Positions 35,799 to 45,232 of a DNA stretch of 64,000 bases are shown piece by piece. Within the stretch, counting starts at the first letter, position 1. Every line of letters starts with the position of its first letter. The translations under genes and the position numbers were made by a program. The notes below the pieces were generated by a model. It saw nothing but the letters and a program-made list of their open reading frames with translations. It did not search any database and was not told the origin of the DNA. This DNA comes from Ktedonosporobacter rubrisoli (GTDB lineage: Bacteria; Chloroflexota; Ktedonobacteria; Ktedonobacterales; Ktedonobacteraceae), in the NCBI RefSeq assembly GCF_004208415.1, contig NZ_CP035758.1, forward strand, positions 7,502,001 through 7,566,000, in the 5' to 3' direction.

Positions 35799-36245
35799 CT
35801 ACCCATGCAGATGGAGCAACAGCAGGCTGATGTCAGTACCTAACAGGCTGAACATAGCGATCAGGCTGCTCAAGATAACGCGCCTCTGCCAGGGGCCGAC
35901 AGGAAGCTGCATGCTTTCTGACTCGTCTACTGCTGCCACCCTCGGTTGAGGCTGCCGTGCGGTCAGAGTCTTGCTGCGGTGCGCCATGTGCATCTGTGGA
36001 TTGCTGAGATGGCTCAGGCGCTCTTGCATACCCGCTAAGCGTCCACTAAGCGCCTCCTCAAAGGAGCTATGGAGCGTCTCTTCATCGGGGAGCGGCTGAG
36101 TAGGCACAACGGCCAGCATTGGCGCAGTTGCAAAAGTATCTTGTACATCTGTGCTAACCATCCTCTGACGAATAGCTGGCGCATCAGTATATGTGTCGTA
36201 AGAATTTAACTCGATAGCAGTGGATATGCATAATGCGCTGTTCAT
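35799..36245 (-). CDS. Small tail-anchored protein of unknown function
   Basis: This encodes 148 residues with AGGAGGT 7 nt before the ATG. Residues 1-115 are polar, with no recognisable domain. One membrane helix is placed at the very C-terminus (RRVILSSLIAMFSLLGTDIS, then LLLLHLHG), like tail-anchored proteins. It is divergent from the secreted GH52-like gene with 268 nt between. Function unknown. Confidence 0.55.
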   Translation of the reverse strand: MNSALCISTAIELNSYDTYTDAPAIRQRMVSTDVQDTFATAPMLAVVPTQPLPDEETLHSSFEEALSGRLAGMQERLSHLSNPQMHMAHRSKTLTARQPQPRVAAVDESESMQLPVGPWQRRVILSSLIAMFSLLGTDISLLLLHLHG

Positions 36246-36345
36246 TGCCTGTACCTCCTTTACTTATCTATTCTCTACACGGGTAAGCATAGTGGAAGTC
36301 AGACAAAAAAACATGGGTCATTTGCCCTTTTTTGGGCCTACAATA

Positions 36346-36393
36346 GCAGCCTTAAGAAGACTCTAAGCCGCGCAAAGTCTGATTTAAGGCTGC
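36346..36393. repeat. Inverted repeat between divergent genes
   Basis: GCAGCCTTAA (36346-36355) and TTAAGGCTGC (36384-36393) are exact complements, with AGACT/AGTCT nested inside. It lies between the tail-anchored protein and the GH52-like gene. It could be an operator for both or an RNA stem. Confidence 0.4.
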
Positions 36394-36513
36394 AGGCAGA
36401 ATCCTTAAGAGTAGTAGAGGTATATCCAAGCATCCAAAAGTCCTTTTTACAGGCCGCCTGGCTAATATTGTTCGTTATAGTCAACGTAAATCAGGCTATG
36501 AAGAGGTAGAGTC

Positions 36514-38793
36514 GTGCTTAGTCTCAGCTCCCAGTTCGCGCGCCGGGCCTTATGTATGCTGGCGTTTGCCCTGCTCCTTTTGTCGATGTCCTATAGCTTT
36601 AGTGATGTGCCAGTAGCCAGAGCGGCACCTCAGCCAGCCCAGCCAGGCGATATAGTGCTTGATAGCCGCCTACCTGTCCAGACGGTACGCGCAAATAGCT
36701 CGTTCTTCAACGTCAACGCGAAATTTGGCTCGCGCTTCAACTTTACGATCTCGCCAGGCGTTCCGGCTGTCAGTAGTGGAACCAGCGGAACCTTTCACGA
36801 TAGCGCGGCTGGCTATAGCGTAGGGGTTACGCCAGCGGGGCAACACACAAACTTCCTCTTTCATCTTGGCCCTCTCGATAGTGGGCAGGGCGATACCTAT
36901 CTGAGCAATGAGCGCTGGATTCAGGGCTTAGACACCACACGCTGGATCGGTGAGGCGTTGAATGGAAAGCTGCGTATCTTTGCCGATATCATCGATACAT
37001 TTCGAGGTGAACCCGGCTGCACTGATGTAGCCCTATGCATGAATGATGTGAAGGACGATATCGTGCCAGTCTTTATCGTGGGACTCAGTGTGCAGAATCT
37101 CAGCGATCAGGCGCAGACTGGCAACTATTTCTTTGGCAGCAATAGTAATTTTATCAATAACGAAGCTTGTTCGCAGTACCGAACGCCGGCCGGAACCAGT
37201 ATGACTACCTTTTCCTATGATACAAATAATGATTCTACTGATGGTAATCTCTTCCTGGCCGGGACACAGGCAAGTTGGCAGTGCCAGCAAAATAATCAGG
37301 CGCGCAGCGGGTTAAGCTGGAAGTATCAGGTAGCGGCTGCGCAGACACAAACTGTCTATCTCTTGTTGGGGGCCTGGAATGCTAATCAGCGCGTTCTGGT
37401 AAATACAAAATTGCCGGCTGGCTGCCAGGACGAGAGCCTCTACTCTGCTCGGCTCTGGTCAGGGCAGAATGATGTCATAGGTTTTGCCATGGATAATCTT
37501 ACGCGTGGCGATAATCTGTTAGCGCGTGCGCAATCTATGGAGAACTATCTGTTGAACAATAGCGTGCTGACGCCGGAGCAGCGCTGGCTTATCGGCGACA
37601 CCTTGCGCAGCTATAAGGCAGCTAGCTGGCTGACCGCGCGTAAGGCTTGTGCGGGCGGCGGCCTGGATGCGGCAGTGTACGAAGGCACCTATGGCTTCTT
37701 AAGCACAATCGATGTCATGCATGAGTATGGCTACTTTGAGATCAATCGCGTGCCCTGGTTCTTTAAGGCCGCCATGTCGATGGTCTTCCAGAATGCTACC
37801 AGCAACACCTATGGCACCTACTTTCAGCATGATCAGGGCGGCAACGTTGACAAGCATGGCAATTGTACAGTTCCCGGCGCGGGCATACCCACATTTCGCT
37901 CTACCTGCTATACGCCTCCCTATGTTATGACGGGCGTGCCGATGCCGACAGAAGAAAACGATAATGTTGCCCTGCTCATGGCTTACTATATCTCAGTGAC
38001 AGGTGATATGACTTTTGTACAGCGGCATATCGCCGTACTTGATGCGGCCATGGAGCATAACGTACGGGTAGGCAGCCCGATTACTGGCATTGCCGAGCAT
38101 GATACCACCACGACTTATGACGCGGCCAACGATTGTCTCCATAACGCGGTACCGGGAGCCAGAGACCTCTACTACCAGGGGCTGAAGGAAGCTGCAGGCT
38201 ATCGCGCTACTGCCTATCTTGACAGCCTGCTCACAAACGACACAAAGGCCAGCGCGTGGCGTACTGCTGCCGCGACTATCGAGGCTGCCATGCTCGCCAG
38301 GTATAACAGCAATGGCTTTATTCCGCTTGCCGATAACAGTGCCTCTAACAATTGCTCGGCGCGCAGCATTGCGCTAGGGGATGGTCTGTTCTATCTGCAC
38401 CTCATTGGTCAGGATCGCTATATGAGCCAGCCGTTGTTGAATGCCCTGGCCAGACAATATCCCGAGGATCTGCAGGACTCGCGGCTGGATAAGGATGCGA
38501 TGATTGCCCTGGCCTCCAAGGCCGCAACGGGTCCCGATTGCCGCTACGGCTATTGCACGCCCTATACCTGGTTTAGCAAAGTGATGCTTTCAGGCTTTGT
38601 TGCCGACTTTATCTATACGCGCTACGGCTGTACTGCCTGTAAGCATCCAGAGGTCGTCAAGGCTGCTTACGATCGCAACATCAACAATCCTGGCAACTTT
38701 GCTGATGGTATGCGCGAGGATGGAAAGGATTGGGACGGTCATGTCTATCCTCGTGGCATCATAAGCTGGGCTTTCCTGGATAGGCGCTACTAA
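36514..38793 (+). CDS. Secreted GH52-like (alpha/alpha)6 glycoside hydrolase
   Basis: This encodes 759 residues from a GTG with GAGG 7 nt upstream. The signal peptide runs to about residue 37 (FARRALCMLAFALLLLSMSY, then ARAAP). Segments line up with GH52 beta-xylosidases from memory of that family: YEGTYGFLSTIDVMHEYGYF corresponds to the NEGEYRMMNTFDLTVDQLFF region holding the nucleophile Glu (here Glu390). TTYDAANDCLHNAVPGARDL corresponds to the ITTYDSLDVSLGQARNNLY region holding the acid Asp (here Asp536). YPRGIISWAFLDRRY matches the C-terminal YPRGVTSILWL. The N-terminal beta-sandwich part is also consistent. Predicted function is release of a sugar from xylan-like glycans outside the cell. 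It is divergent from known GH52, so the specificity is open. Confidence 0.65.
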   Translation: MLSLSSQFARRALCMLAFALLLLSMSYSFSDVPVARAAPQPAQPGDIVLDSRLPVQTVRANSSFFNVNAKFGSRFNFTISPGVPAVSSGTSGTFHDSAAGYSVGVTPAGQHTNFLFHLGPLDSGQGDTYLSNERWIQGLDTTRWIGEALNGKLRIFADIIDTFRGEPGCTDVALCMNDVKDDIVPVFIVGLSVQNLSDQAQTGNYFFGSNSNFINNEACSQYRTPAGTSMTTFSYDTNNDSTDGNLFLAGTQASWQCQQNNQARSGLSWKYQVAAAQTQTVYLLLGAWNANQRVLVNTKLPAGCQDESLYSARLWSGQNDVIGFAMDNLTRGDNLLARAQSMENYLLNNSVLTPEQRWLIGDTLRSYKAASWLTARKACAGGGLDAAVYEGTYGFLSTIDVMHEYGYFEINRVPWFFKAAMSMVFQNATSNTYGTYFQHDQGGNVDKHGNCTVPGAGIPTFRSTCYTPPYVMTGVPMPTEENDNVALLMAYYISVTGDMTFVQRHIAVLDAAMEHNVRVGSPITGIAEHDTTTTYDAANDCLHNAVPGARDLYYQGLKEAAGYRATAYLDSLLTNDTKASAWRTAAATIEAAMLARYNSNGFIPLADNSASNNCSARSIALGDGLFYLHLIGQDRYMSQPLLNALARQYPEDLQDSRLDKDAMIALASKAATGPDCRYGYCTPYTWFSKVMLSGFVADFIYTRYGCTACKHPEVVKAAYDRNINNPGNFADGMREDGKDWDGHVYPRGIISWAFLDRRY

Positions 38794-38991
38794 ATAAGCC
38801 ATAGTAGAAGCCAGGGGAAATGTAGCGCGCCAGAATGAAAGTATTTTGTACAGCTTTTGCGCGAGACTCTACGGGCAACGTCGGGCGAAGCGCAAAACTG
38901 AGAAGATTGTCCAGGATTTGAACGTTAAGTCAGAGCAGCAGAAGACACCACAAGAAGAGCGTGCAGCTAGTTAAGCAACAATGCATGGAGC

Positions 38992-40418
38992 ATGAAAGCG
39001 ATGAGGAAGCAGCGAAAGAAGCGGGCCAAGAAGGGTGAACCGCAAACCATCACAAAGACAGTCACGCATATCAGGCTGGAAGCTTCCAATTCAGGGAAGC
39101 TGACCGCACTGGATGCGCTTGCCGAGGTGTATCTTGAGCTGACTCAGCAGTACGTCACCCTCTTTTGCACCGACGAGGTGCCCGACGGCTTTCGTGCTCC
39201 CTGCTTTCCCACTCCCATCTCGGAGCGGTGGCATCGCGTGGCAATTCAACAGGCGGCAGGCATCGCCAAGTCGTGGCGGTCCAATCGTGCCAACGCCTAT
39301 CAAGACTACCTTGACGCGCTTGCCGAGTACCAGGAACAACAGACAGATGGAATCCTGGAAGAAGGAACAAGAGAACCTGAGTGGCGCGAGTGGAACATTC
39401 CTATCTTGCAACAGCTCTGCATCCAGGCTAACGCCAATGTCGTCAAGCTTGAGGCGTCCGAGGACAGCACGTTTGACTACTGGCTCAAGGTCAGTACTCT
39501 CGAATTTCGCAAACAGTTATTGGTGCCAGTCAAGCTTGCTGACTATCACAAAGAGGCCCTCACTGACCCCAAAACGAAAAAGCGCCGCTCGATCAACAGC
39601 AGTGTGACACTGAACAAACGGGACAATTATGGTGGTTGACCCTCTCCTACGATGAGACGGTAGCCGTTCAGACCGAACCAAGCGCGTCTATCATCGGCAT
39701 TGATGTCGGCATCGCCAATTTCATCACGACATCCGATGGCAAACAATACGGCACCTTCAACGGGAAGTTACGCGAGCGACAAAAGCGGGACCGCGAAAAA
39801 CGACGCAGGAAGGCTAAGCTGAGATCGTGCCTGGAAAAGAAAGGCACGCCAAAGGAAAAGCTTCCCTCAACGACCAGTGTGACAGAGCAGCGGCTTATGC
39901 GCCACGTCAAACAATCGATCAACCGAGCGGTCAACCTCTGTTTCAAGGAGCACGAAGGCTGTCAGCTTGCGTACGAACAGCTTTCGGTAGCGTCCATGCG
40001 CCACAAAGCATGCGCGATGAATGCTTATATGCGAGCGTCCAATCTAGCGCATATTCCCGATCAAATCACCTGGAATGCGACCAAGCGCGGTGTGCAGGCA
40101 ACACGAGTGAAGAGCGCGTACTCCTCACAAGAATGTCATGTGTGTCATTATGTGGACCGGAAAAACAGACCCAATCAGCAAACGTTTTGCTGTCGAGTTT
40201 GCAGTCACACGGCACACGCCGACATCAACGCCTCTCAGAATATCGCATCCAGGCTCAGTGATGTGGAATTGCGCTCCTGTCAGAACCGGCAGGAAGTCAA
40301 AGCACTGCTCCTCAGACGACATGAGCAGTGGAAGCAGAAATGTAGCTTGGTCGTAGTCCAAGCTCCCGTCCAGTTGGGTTTGTGGGCAAGCTCACGGGCT
40401 TCAACGGACGTAGGTTAA
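38992..40418 (+). pseudogene. tnpB: TnpB (IS200/IS605-type RNA-guided nuclease) with a frameshift
   Basis: Two adjoining frames, 38992-39639 and 39636-40418, together give about 475 residues of one TnpB. The first ends LNKRDNYGG and the second continues WWLTLSYDETVAV. Adding one T in GACAATTAT at about 39630 would join them as DNYWWLTLSY. The RuvC residues are intact: Asp in IIGIDVGIANF, Glu in LAYEQLSV and Asp in HTAHADINASQN. The zinc ribbon has CHVCHY and CCRVCS. No tnpA is nearby, so it is a TnpB-only unit. The omega-RNA would lie around the 3' end, near 40350-40450. As it stands the protein is split, either by decay or by a sequencing error. Confidence 0.82.
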
Positions 40419-40434
40419 AGTAGAAAATGTGGGC

Positions 40435-40596
40435 ATGGAATATTTGTCCATATTTTTTGCAACTATATTCATCCTGGCCATTGTAGGCTTCCTGGTATAC
40501 TGGACTCACAAGCGCAAATCGTCCTGGCCTGGCTGCGAATGTGCAGGCCTGCTAGCCGCGCAGGTAGGCGGGATGAGAGGAGCGCAGTGGTATTAG
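40435..40596 (+). CDS. Possible small one-helix membrane protein
   Basis: A 53-codon frame begins MEYLSIFFATIFILAIVGFL and continues VYWTHKRKSSW, giving a membrane helix with a basic cytoplasmic edge. There is no ribosome-binding site, and it overlaps the region where the TnpB 3' end RNA would be. It may be chance. Confidence 0.25.
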   Translation: MEYLSIFFATIFILAIVGFLVYWTHKRKSSWPGCECAGLLAAQVGGMRGAQWY

Positions 40597-40617
40597 CAAT
40601 CATTAAGGAGTTCTGGT

Positions 40618-41112
40618 ATGCCACTGGCAACTGATGCCCCAGCTCTATTGTCTTCCGCAGTACGCGATCTTGCGTACTATCTTGATCAGATCTGGCAGAA
40701 CTATTTCGTTGATATCGCACGTGTCAACGATGTACATATTGACTACTGTTATCCCTGGAAGAGCCGTCTGGGCTTGATTCGTCTCTCATTAGATCAGAAA
40801 AGCACATTTATCGGGATTAATTCCCTGTTACAGCTTCGACAGGTCCCAGAATATGTTCTGGTGACAACCATTGCCCATGAGCTAACGCACTATGCTCACG
40901 GCTTTGGCTCGCCCTTGCCACGTGCCTGCAAGCATCCTCATGCCAATAAAGTCGTAGAGCGGGAACTTGAGCGCCGCAATCTAGGCGAGCAGTTGCGCTG
41001 CACCGATGCCTGGATAGACAAGTATTGGTATCCATTCTATGATGCCCAGCATGCCATGATCTGTAGCGTTAGATCCGCTCAGAGGAAGCAAAAAGTTCTG
41101 CAAAGAGGATAG
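40618..41112 (+). CDS. SprT-like zinc metalloprotease-family protein
   Basis: This encodes 164 residues with AAGGAG 7 nt before the ATG. The HExxH zinc motif is in VTTIAHELTHYAHGFGSPLP at about residue 90. The third ligand is probably a His in CKHPHANKVVERELERR. The N-terminal part (YYLDQIWQNYFVD, GINSLLQLRQVPEYV) matches SprT-like proteins, whose eukaryotic relatives cut DNA-protein crosslinks. Bacterial members are poorly known. There is no zinc ribbon at the C-terminus. It lies alone between TnpB and rho. Confidence 0.72.
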   Translation: MPLATDAPALLSSAVRDLAYYLDQIWQNYFVDIARVNDVHIDYCYPWKSRLGLIRLSLDQKSTFIGINSLLQLRQVPEYVLVTTIAHELTHYAHGFGSPLPRACKHPHANKVVERELERRNLGEQLRCTDAWIDKYWYPFYDAQHAMICSVRSAQRKQKVLQRG

Positions 41113-41313
41113 GCGACGAAGGAGGCGCAGGGAGCCCGATTTATGGCACCCCATATTTTTTGTAGGCACAAGTATAATAGAAATAGGGGCCTGCATCGAA
41201 CATCCGGAAATACCTGAGGATGCGATAAGTTGGGGTATCTCTGCACTATGAGTAAACGGCTCTATCGAGCAGCTTAAGGCACTATATAACACGCATTGCA
41301 GGCAAAAGACATG

Positions 41314-41342
41314 TTGACATCCCTTTGCACTTATGGTATATT
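41314..41342 (+). promoter_or_regulatory. Promoter of rho
   Basis: TTGACA (41314-41319), 17 bp, TATATT (41337-41342): a near-ideal sigma-70 type promoter. The start would be near 41349, so the leader is about 260 nt. The stretch 41113-41313 before it has no gene. Confidence 0.75.
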
Positions 41343-41560
41343 CATGTTAGCTCCCGAGATGCGTGTCGCACCACCCAATAGTTCCACAGGTTCCTAAAAT
41401 TGCGTAGTTGTGTCGTACAATGTTACAGGTATGTTAACTGGAGCCTCTTAGATTCATCATAGCTGCCTGTTACCGCATAACAAGTGAACGGGAGTTTTTC
41501 CAAAACTGCCCTAAAAGCATTTCCCACCATACGTTCCTATTTTCTAGGTTCAATGCAGAA

Positions 41561-41610
41561 AGGAGAAAGGGCGTCTACCTCAAAACTTTTTCTTCGCCCT
41601 ACACAACGTG
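41561..41610 (+). promoter_or_regulatory. Hairpin bridging the ribosome-binding site and GTG start of rho
   Basis: AGGAG (41561-41565) is 42 nt before the GTG at 41608, too far to act directly. Between them AGGGCG (41568-41573) pairs exactly with CGCCCT (41595-41600). With this stem formed, only AA plus ACACAAC (9 nt) separate the AGGAG from the GTG, the normal spacing. There is no other binding site near the GTG. Confidence 0.55.
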
Positions 41611-42876
41611 AATATAGCTGAGTTAGAAACTAAAACCATCAGCGAGTTACGCGACCTGGCTCGCGATCTCGAACTCTCCGGCTACAGTGCCCTCAAAAAG
41701 CAAGACCTCGTTTTCCGCCTCCTTCAGGCCAATACCGAACAGCAAGGAAATATCTTTAGTGCTGGTGTGTTGGAGATAGTGGAGGACGGATTTGGCTTTT
41801 TGCGTCAGGAGCGCTTCTTGCCGGGTAACATGGACGTCTATGTCTCCCAGTCACAGATCCGCCGCTTTGGTCTGCGCACCGGAGATATGGTTTCTGGGCA
41901 GGTTCGCCCGCCAAAGGATAATGAGAAATACTACGGTCTGCTGCGTGTCGAAGCGATCAATGGAGTAGATCCGGAGATTGCCAAGCGTCGCCCCCACTTT
42001 GATGTCCTGACACCGATTTTCCCTCGTGAGATGTTTAACCTGGAGACCAGTCCCTCGAATATCTCCGGGCGCATCATTAATCTGGTGGCTCCTATCGGAC
42101 GCGGGCAGCGCGGTCTCATCGTTTCTCCCCCTAAAGCTGGCAAAACAATGCTCCTCAAGTCCATTGCCAATTCGATCACTGAGAACTATGATGATACGCA
42201 TCTGATGATTGCTCTCATTGGTGAGCGACCCGAAGAAGTCACTGATATGAAGCGTTCTGTGAAGGCTGAAGTCATCAGTTCAACCTTTGATGAGCCGACC
42301 GAGGCCCATACGCGCGTGGCCGAGATGGTCCTGGAGCGTGCCAAGCGCCTTGTCGAAGGTGGACGCGATGTTGTAGTGCTCCTTGATAGTATTACTCGCC
42401 TGAGCCGAGCTTATAACCTGGCAGTCCAGCCCAGTGGGCGTACGCTCTCAGGTGGTCTTGATCCCAGTGCCCTCTTTCCGCCTAAACGCTTCTTTGGTGC
42501 CGCGCGTAAGATTGAGGAAGGAGGCAGCCTGACAATCATTGCCACTGCCCTTGTCGATACCGGTAGCCGTATGGATGATGTGATCTACGAAGAGTTCAAA
42601 GGCACCGGCAATATGGAACTCGTCCTGAACCGCAAACTTGCCGAGCGCCGTGTCTTCCCCGCCATCGACATTTCCCTCTCCAGTACCCGCCGCGAAGAAC
42701 TACTCCTTGACGATAAAACGCTACGTGCAGTCGTTGTCATGCGCCGTATGTTCTCGACGCTGGCCGACCAGCCCGGACGGAGTGGTTTGGAGGCGATGGA
42801 GGCTCTATTGCAGAGTATGTCTAAGACTAGCAATAATATGGAGTTTCTTGCCACCCTCAATAAAAACATTCTGTGA
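41608..42876 (+). CDS. rho: Transcription termination factor Rho
   Basis: This encodes 422 residues. The N-terminal Rho domain starts NIAELETKTISELRDLARDL, and the conserved N-terminus fixes the GTG at 41608 as the start. The RNA-binding cold-shock-like part has DGFGFLRQERFLPGNMDVYV. The ATPase has the Walker A segment VSPPKAGKTMLLKSIA, the catalytic ERPEEVTDM, Walker B VVVLLDSITRLSRAYN and the arginine finger region FFGAARKIEEGG. It is a hexameric RNA translocase that ends transcription. Rho often regulates itself by attenuation in its own leader, and the 260-nt leader here would suit that, though this is inference. Confidence 0.98.
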   Translation: MNIAELETKTISELRDLARDLELSGYSALKKQDLVFRLLQANTEQQGNIFSAGVLEIVEDGFGFLRQERFLPGNMDVYVSQSQIRRFGLRTGDMVSGQVRPPKDNEKYYGLLRVEAINGVDPEIAKRRPHFDVLTPIFPREMFNLETSPSNISGRIINLVAPIGRGQRGLIVSPPKAGKTMLLKSIANSITENYDDTHLMIALIGERPEEVTDMKRSVKAEVISSTFDEPTEAHTRVAEMVLERAKRLVEGGRDVVVLLDSITRLSRAYNLAVQPSGRTLSGGLDPSALFPPKRFFGAARKIEEGGSLTIIATALVDTGSRMDDVIYEEFKGTGNMELVLNRKLAERRVFPAIDISLSSTRREELLLDDKTLRAVVVMRRMFSTLADQPGRSGLEAMEALLQSMSKTSNNMEFLATLNKNIL

Positions 42877-43328
42877 CATGTAACCAATCCAAGTAATAGA
42901 GGTCGCCTGTAGGGCTACTAGATCGAACCTTCGCTACCCAAGCGGCCAGGTATACAATCCGGTTCCCTGCAGGCATCCGAACCAAGCTTTTTCTCTCTGT
43001 TTTGCTGGCTTCTTCCCTTTTCTCGCCTGCTATGCCAGTGATAGCCCTGACAAATCCACAGACCGGTGAGCGGGTCAAGGCTGGCACAATACGCCTAGTA
43101 TAGAGTATGATAGAAACGTGCTCACAAGAGACGGAGCAAGCCAATTTTTCAGGCGGTGAGGCCATGTAGATCACCCGGCTCGTTGTCGCGCCGCGCTCCA
43201 TACGCTGAGGTAGGAGGCACATGGATGAGCGCAAAGCCAGCGGTGAATTTCCGTCGACCGATATATCTATACATTCCATAAATGGCCCACAGTGAGAGAA
43301 TACCAGGATAAGAGAAGAGGAGTTTTTC
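42877..43328. other. Intergenic region between rho and the aldehyde dehydrogenase
   Basis: GGTTC (42961-42965) pairs with GAACC (42979-42983) and is followed by AAGCTTTTTCTC, a weak intrinsic terminator for rho. Nothing else is supportable before the aldehyde dehydrogenase ribosome-binding site at about 43318. Confidence 0.4.
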
Positions 43329-44822
43329 ATGACCATCGCAGAAAACGTCTTTCAAAACTATATTGGCGGTAAATGGCAGCCGGCGGCAAGCGGGCAAACC
43401 TTTCCGAATTATAATCCCGCAACAGGCGAGTTGTTGGGACATTTTCCCCTTTCCGATCAAGCTGATGTCGATGCTGCTGTTGCTGCGGCGCGCAAGGCCT
43501 TCGAGAAGTGGCGACTGGTTCCGGCTCCTAAGCGTGGCGAAATCCTCTTCCGCGTAGGCGAGCTGCTTGTACGCCATAAAGAGGAACTTGCCCAGATTAT
43601 GACGCAGGAAATGGGCAAAGTGCTCAAAGAGACGCGCGGAGATGTGCAGGAAGGCATCGATATGGCCTACTATATGGGTGGCGAGGGCCGCCGCCTCTTT
43701 GGCTATAGTGTGCCCGTTGAGCTGCCAAACAAATCGGGCGTGGCTATGCGTGATCCCGTGGGTGTAGTAGGCTGCATCACCCCCTGGAATTTCCCTATCG
43801 CCATTCCAACCTGGAAAATGTTCCCCGCTCTCGTGGCTGGCAATACGATTGTGCTCAAGCCGGCTGAAGATACGCCAAGAAGCGCGCTGCGCCTTGTCGA
43901 ACTGCTTTACGAGGCGGGCCTGCCCGAAGGTGTGGTCAACATCGTATTTGGCCCCGGTAATCCTACCGGCGAGGCCCTGATCCACCATCCCGATATTGCT
44001 ATTATCTCCTTTACCGGCTCGACTGAGACTGGCCGCCATGTAGCTGTGGAGGCCGCTAAATCGCTTAAGCGCGTCTCTTTGGAAATGGGCGGCAAAAATG
44101 CTGTCATCGTGATGGATGATGCTGATCTTGACCTTGCCGTCGAAGGTATTCTTTGGAGCGCTTATGGGACGACTGGCCAGCGCTGTACTGCCTGCAGCCG
44201 CGTGATTGTGCATCGCGCTGTGCAGGATCAGTTGCTTGAGAAGCTGGTCCCCCGGATTGAGCAGCTGCGCCTTGGCGATGGCCTTGATGAGCAGGTCGAT
44301 GTGGGACCGGTGATCAATAAAAAGCAGCTTGATAAGATCCATTCTTACACTGAGATCGGCAAGTCTGAGGGCGCGACGCTGGTTACCGGTGGCGCGATTG
44401 CCAGCCAGGGCGGGCTTGCCAGGGGCCATTTCTATCAGCCTACACTCTTTAAAGATGTACGTGCTGATATGCGTATTGCTCAGGAGGAGATCTTTGGTCC
44501 CACCCTTTCGGTGATTGCTGTCGATTCGCTGGAAGAGGCTATTGAGGTCAATAATAATACAAAGTATGGTCTCTCCAGCGCGATCTATAGCCAGAATATC
44601 AATCGTGTGCAGCAGGCTATGCGCGATCTAACAACTGGTATTATCTATGTCAATTCGGGGACGACGGGCGCTGAAATTCAGTTACCCTTCGGCGGCGTAC
44701 GCGGTACTGGCAACGGCCATCGCGAGGCAGGCCTAGCTGGACTCGATGTCTTTACCGAGTGGAAGGTAGTCTATACCGATTACAGTGGTAAGCTGCAGAA
44801 GGCCCAGATCGATACCAACTAG
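43329..44822 (+). CDS. NAD(P)-dependent aldehyde dehydrogenase
   Basis: This encodes 497 residues with GAGGAG 6 nt before the ATG. It has the cofactor segment TPWNFPIAIPTWKMFPALVA, the Rossmann motif SFTGSTETGRHVAVEAA, the general base Glu in SLEMGGKNAV and the catalytic Cys in YGTTGQRCTACSRVIVHRA. The C-terminal substrate-loop segment YVNSGTTGAEIQLPFGGVRG resembles aldehyde dehydrogenases of the alpha-aminoadipate semialdehyde or ALDH7-like branch. It oxidises an aldehyde to an acid in the cytoplasm. No operon partner shows the substrate. Confidence 0.94.
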   Translation: MTIAENVFQNYIGGKWQPAASGQTFPNYNPATGELLGHFPLSDQADVDAAVAAARKAFEKWRLVPAPKRGEILFRVGELLVRHKEELAQIMTQEMGKVLKETRGDVQEGIDMAYYMGGEGRRLFGYSVPVELPNKSGVAMRDPVGVVGCITPWNFPIAIPTWKMFPALVAGNTIVLKPAEDTPRSALRLVELLYEAGLPEGVVNIVFGPGNPTGEALIHHPDIAIISFTGSTETGRHVAVEAAKSLKRVSLEMGGKNAVIVMDDADLDLAVEGILWSAYGTTGQRCTACSRVIVHRAVQDQLLEKLVPRIEQLRLGDGLDEQVDVGPVINKKQLDKIHSYTEIGKSEGATLVTGGAIASQGGLARGHFYQPTLFKDVRADMRIAQEEIFGPTLSVIAVDSLEEAIEVNNNTKYGLSSAIYSQNINRVQQAMRDLTTGIIYVNSGTTGAEIQLPFGGVRGTGNGHREAGLAGLDVFTEWKVVYTDYSGKLQKAQIDTN

Positions 44823-45232
44823 GCCCTGTATCCTGCAAACCAAGCCTGGCTTACGCTTTGCTCGGTTAAGAGCATACATATTGAAGGGTTGGGCGGCCGC
44901 TGTGTCGCTCGACCCTTTCTTGCTGAGTCGGGTCCGCTCTGTCCTGCGCGCTTTGCTCTATTTTTGCCTGCCTGCCTGGCTCTTCTCGCCCTGGTTTCCT
45001 GCTCTGCTACCCTTGCCTCTGCTGGCAGAGTTTCTCCCTATCAATAAAATATTCTCTACGAGTGCCTTTTTTTGTTATATGGTTGACACAAATTGCAATA
45101 AAATGTTAAAATTGCTTTTGTGATGACAATAAATTGCACTTAAAAAGAAATTCTTAATATCGATAAGGCTTACAAATCTTCGGAAGAGATTGACGAATGG
45201 CAAATAGGTAGTAGCAGAACAAGGGGATGAGC
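44823..45232 (+). promoter_or_regulatory. Intergenic region with a candidate promoter for the methyltransferase
   Basis: TTGACA (45083-45088), 17 bp, TTAAAA (45106-45111). The spacer and -10 form an imperfect inverted repeat, GCAAT/ATTGC around an A/T core, and the TTGCA-type motif is repeated at about 45129-45140, so an A/T-rich operator is possible. 44823-45060 shows no gene. Confidence 0.4.

Noticed and set aside
39630..39640. Programmed frameshift in TnpB
   Set aside because: No slippery heptamer or downstream stimulatory stem is visible; a plain one-base loss explains both frames.
43149..44429. 426-codon open frame on the minus strand
   Set aside because: It is antisense to the aldehyde dehydrogenase, whose motifs are complete; the reverse frame shows no domain and is His/Ala-rich shadow sequence.
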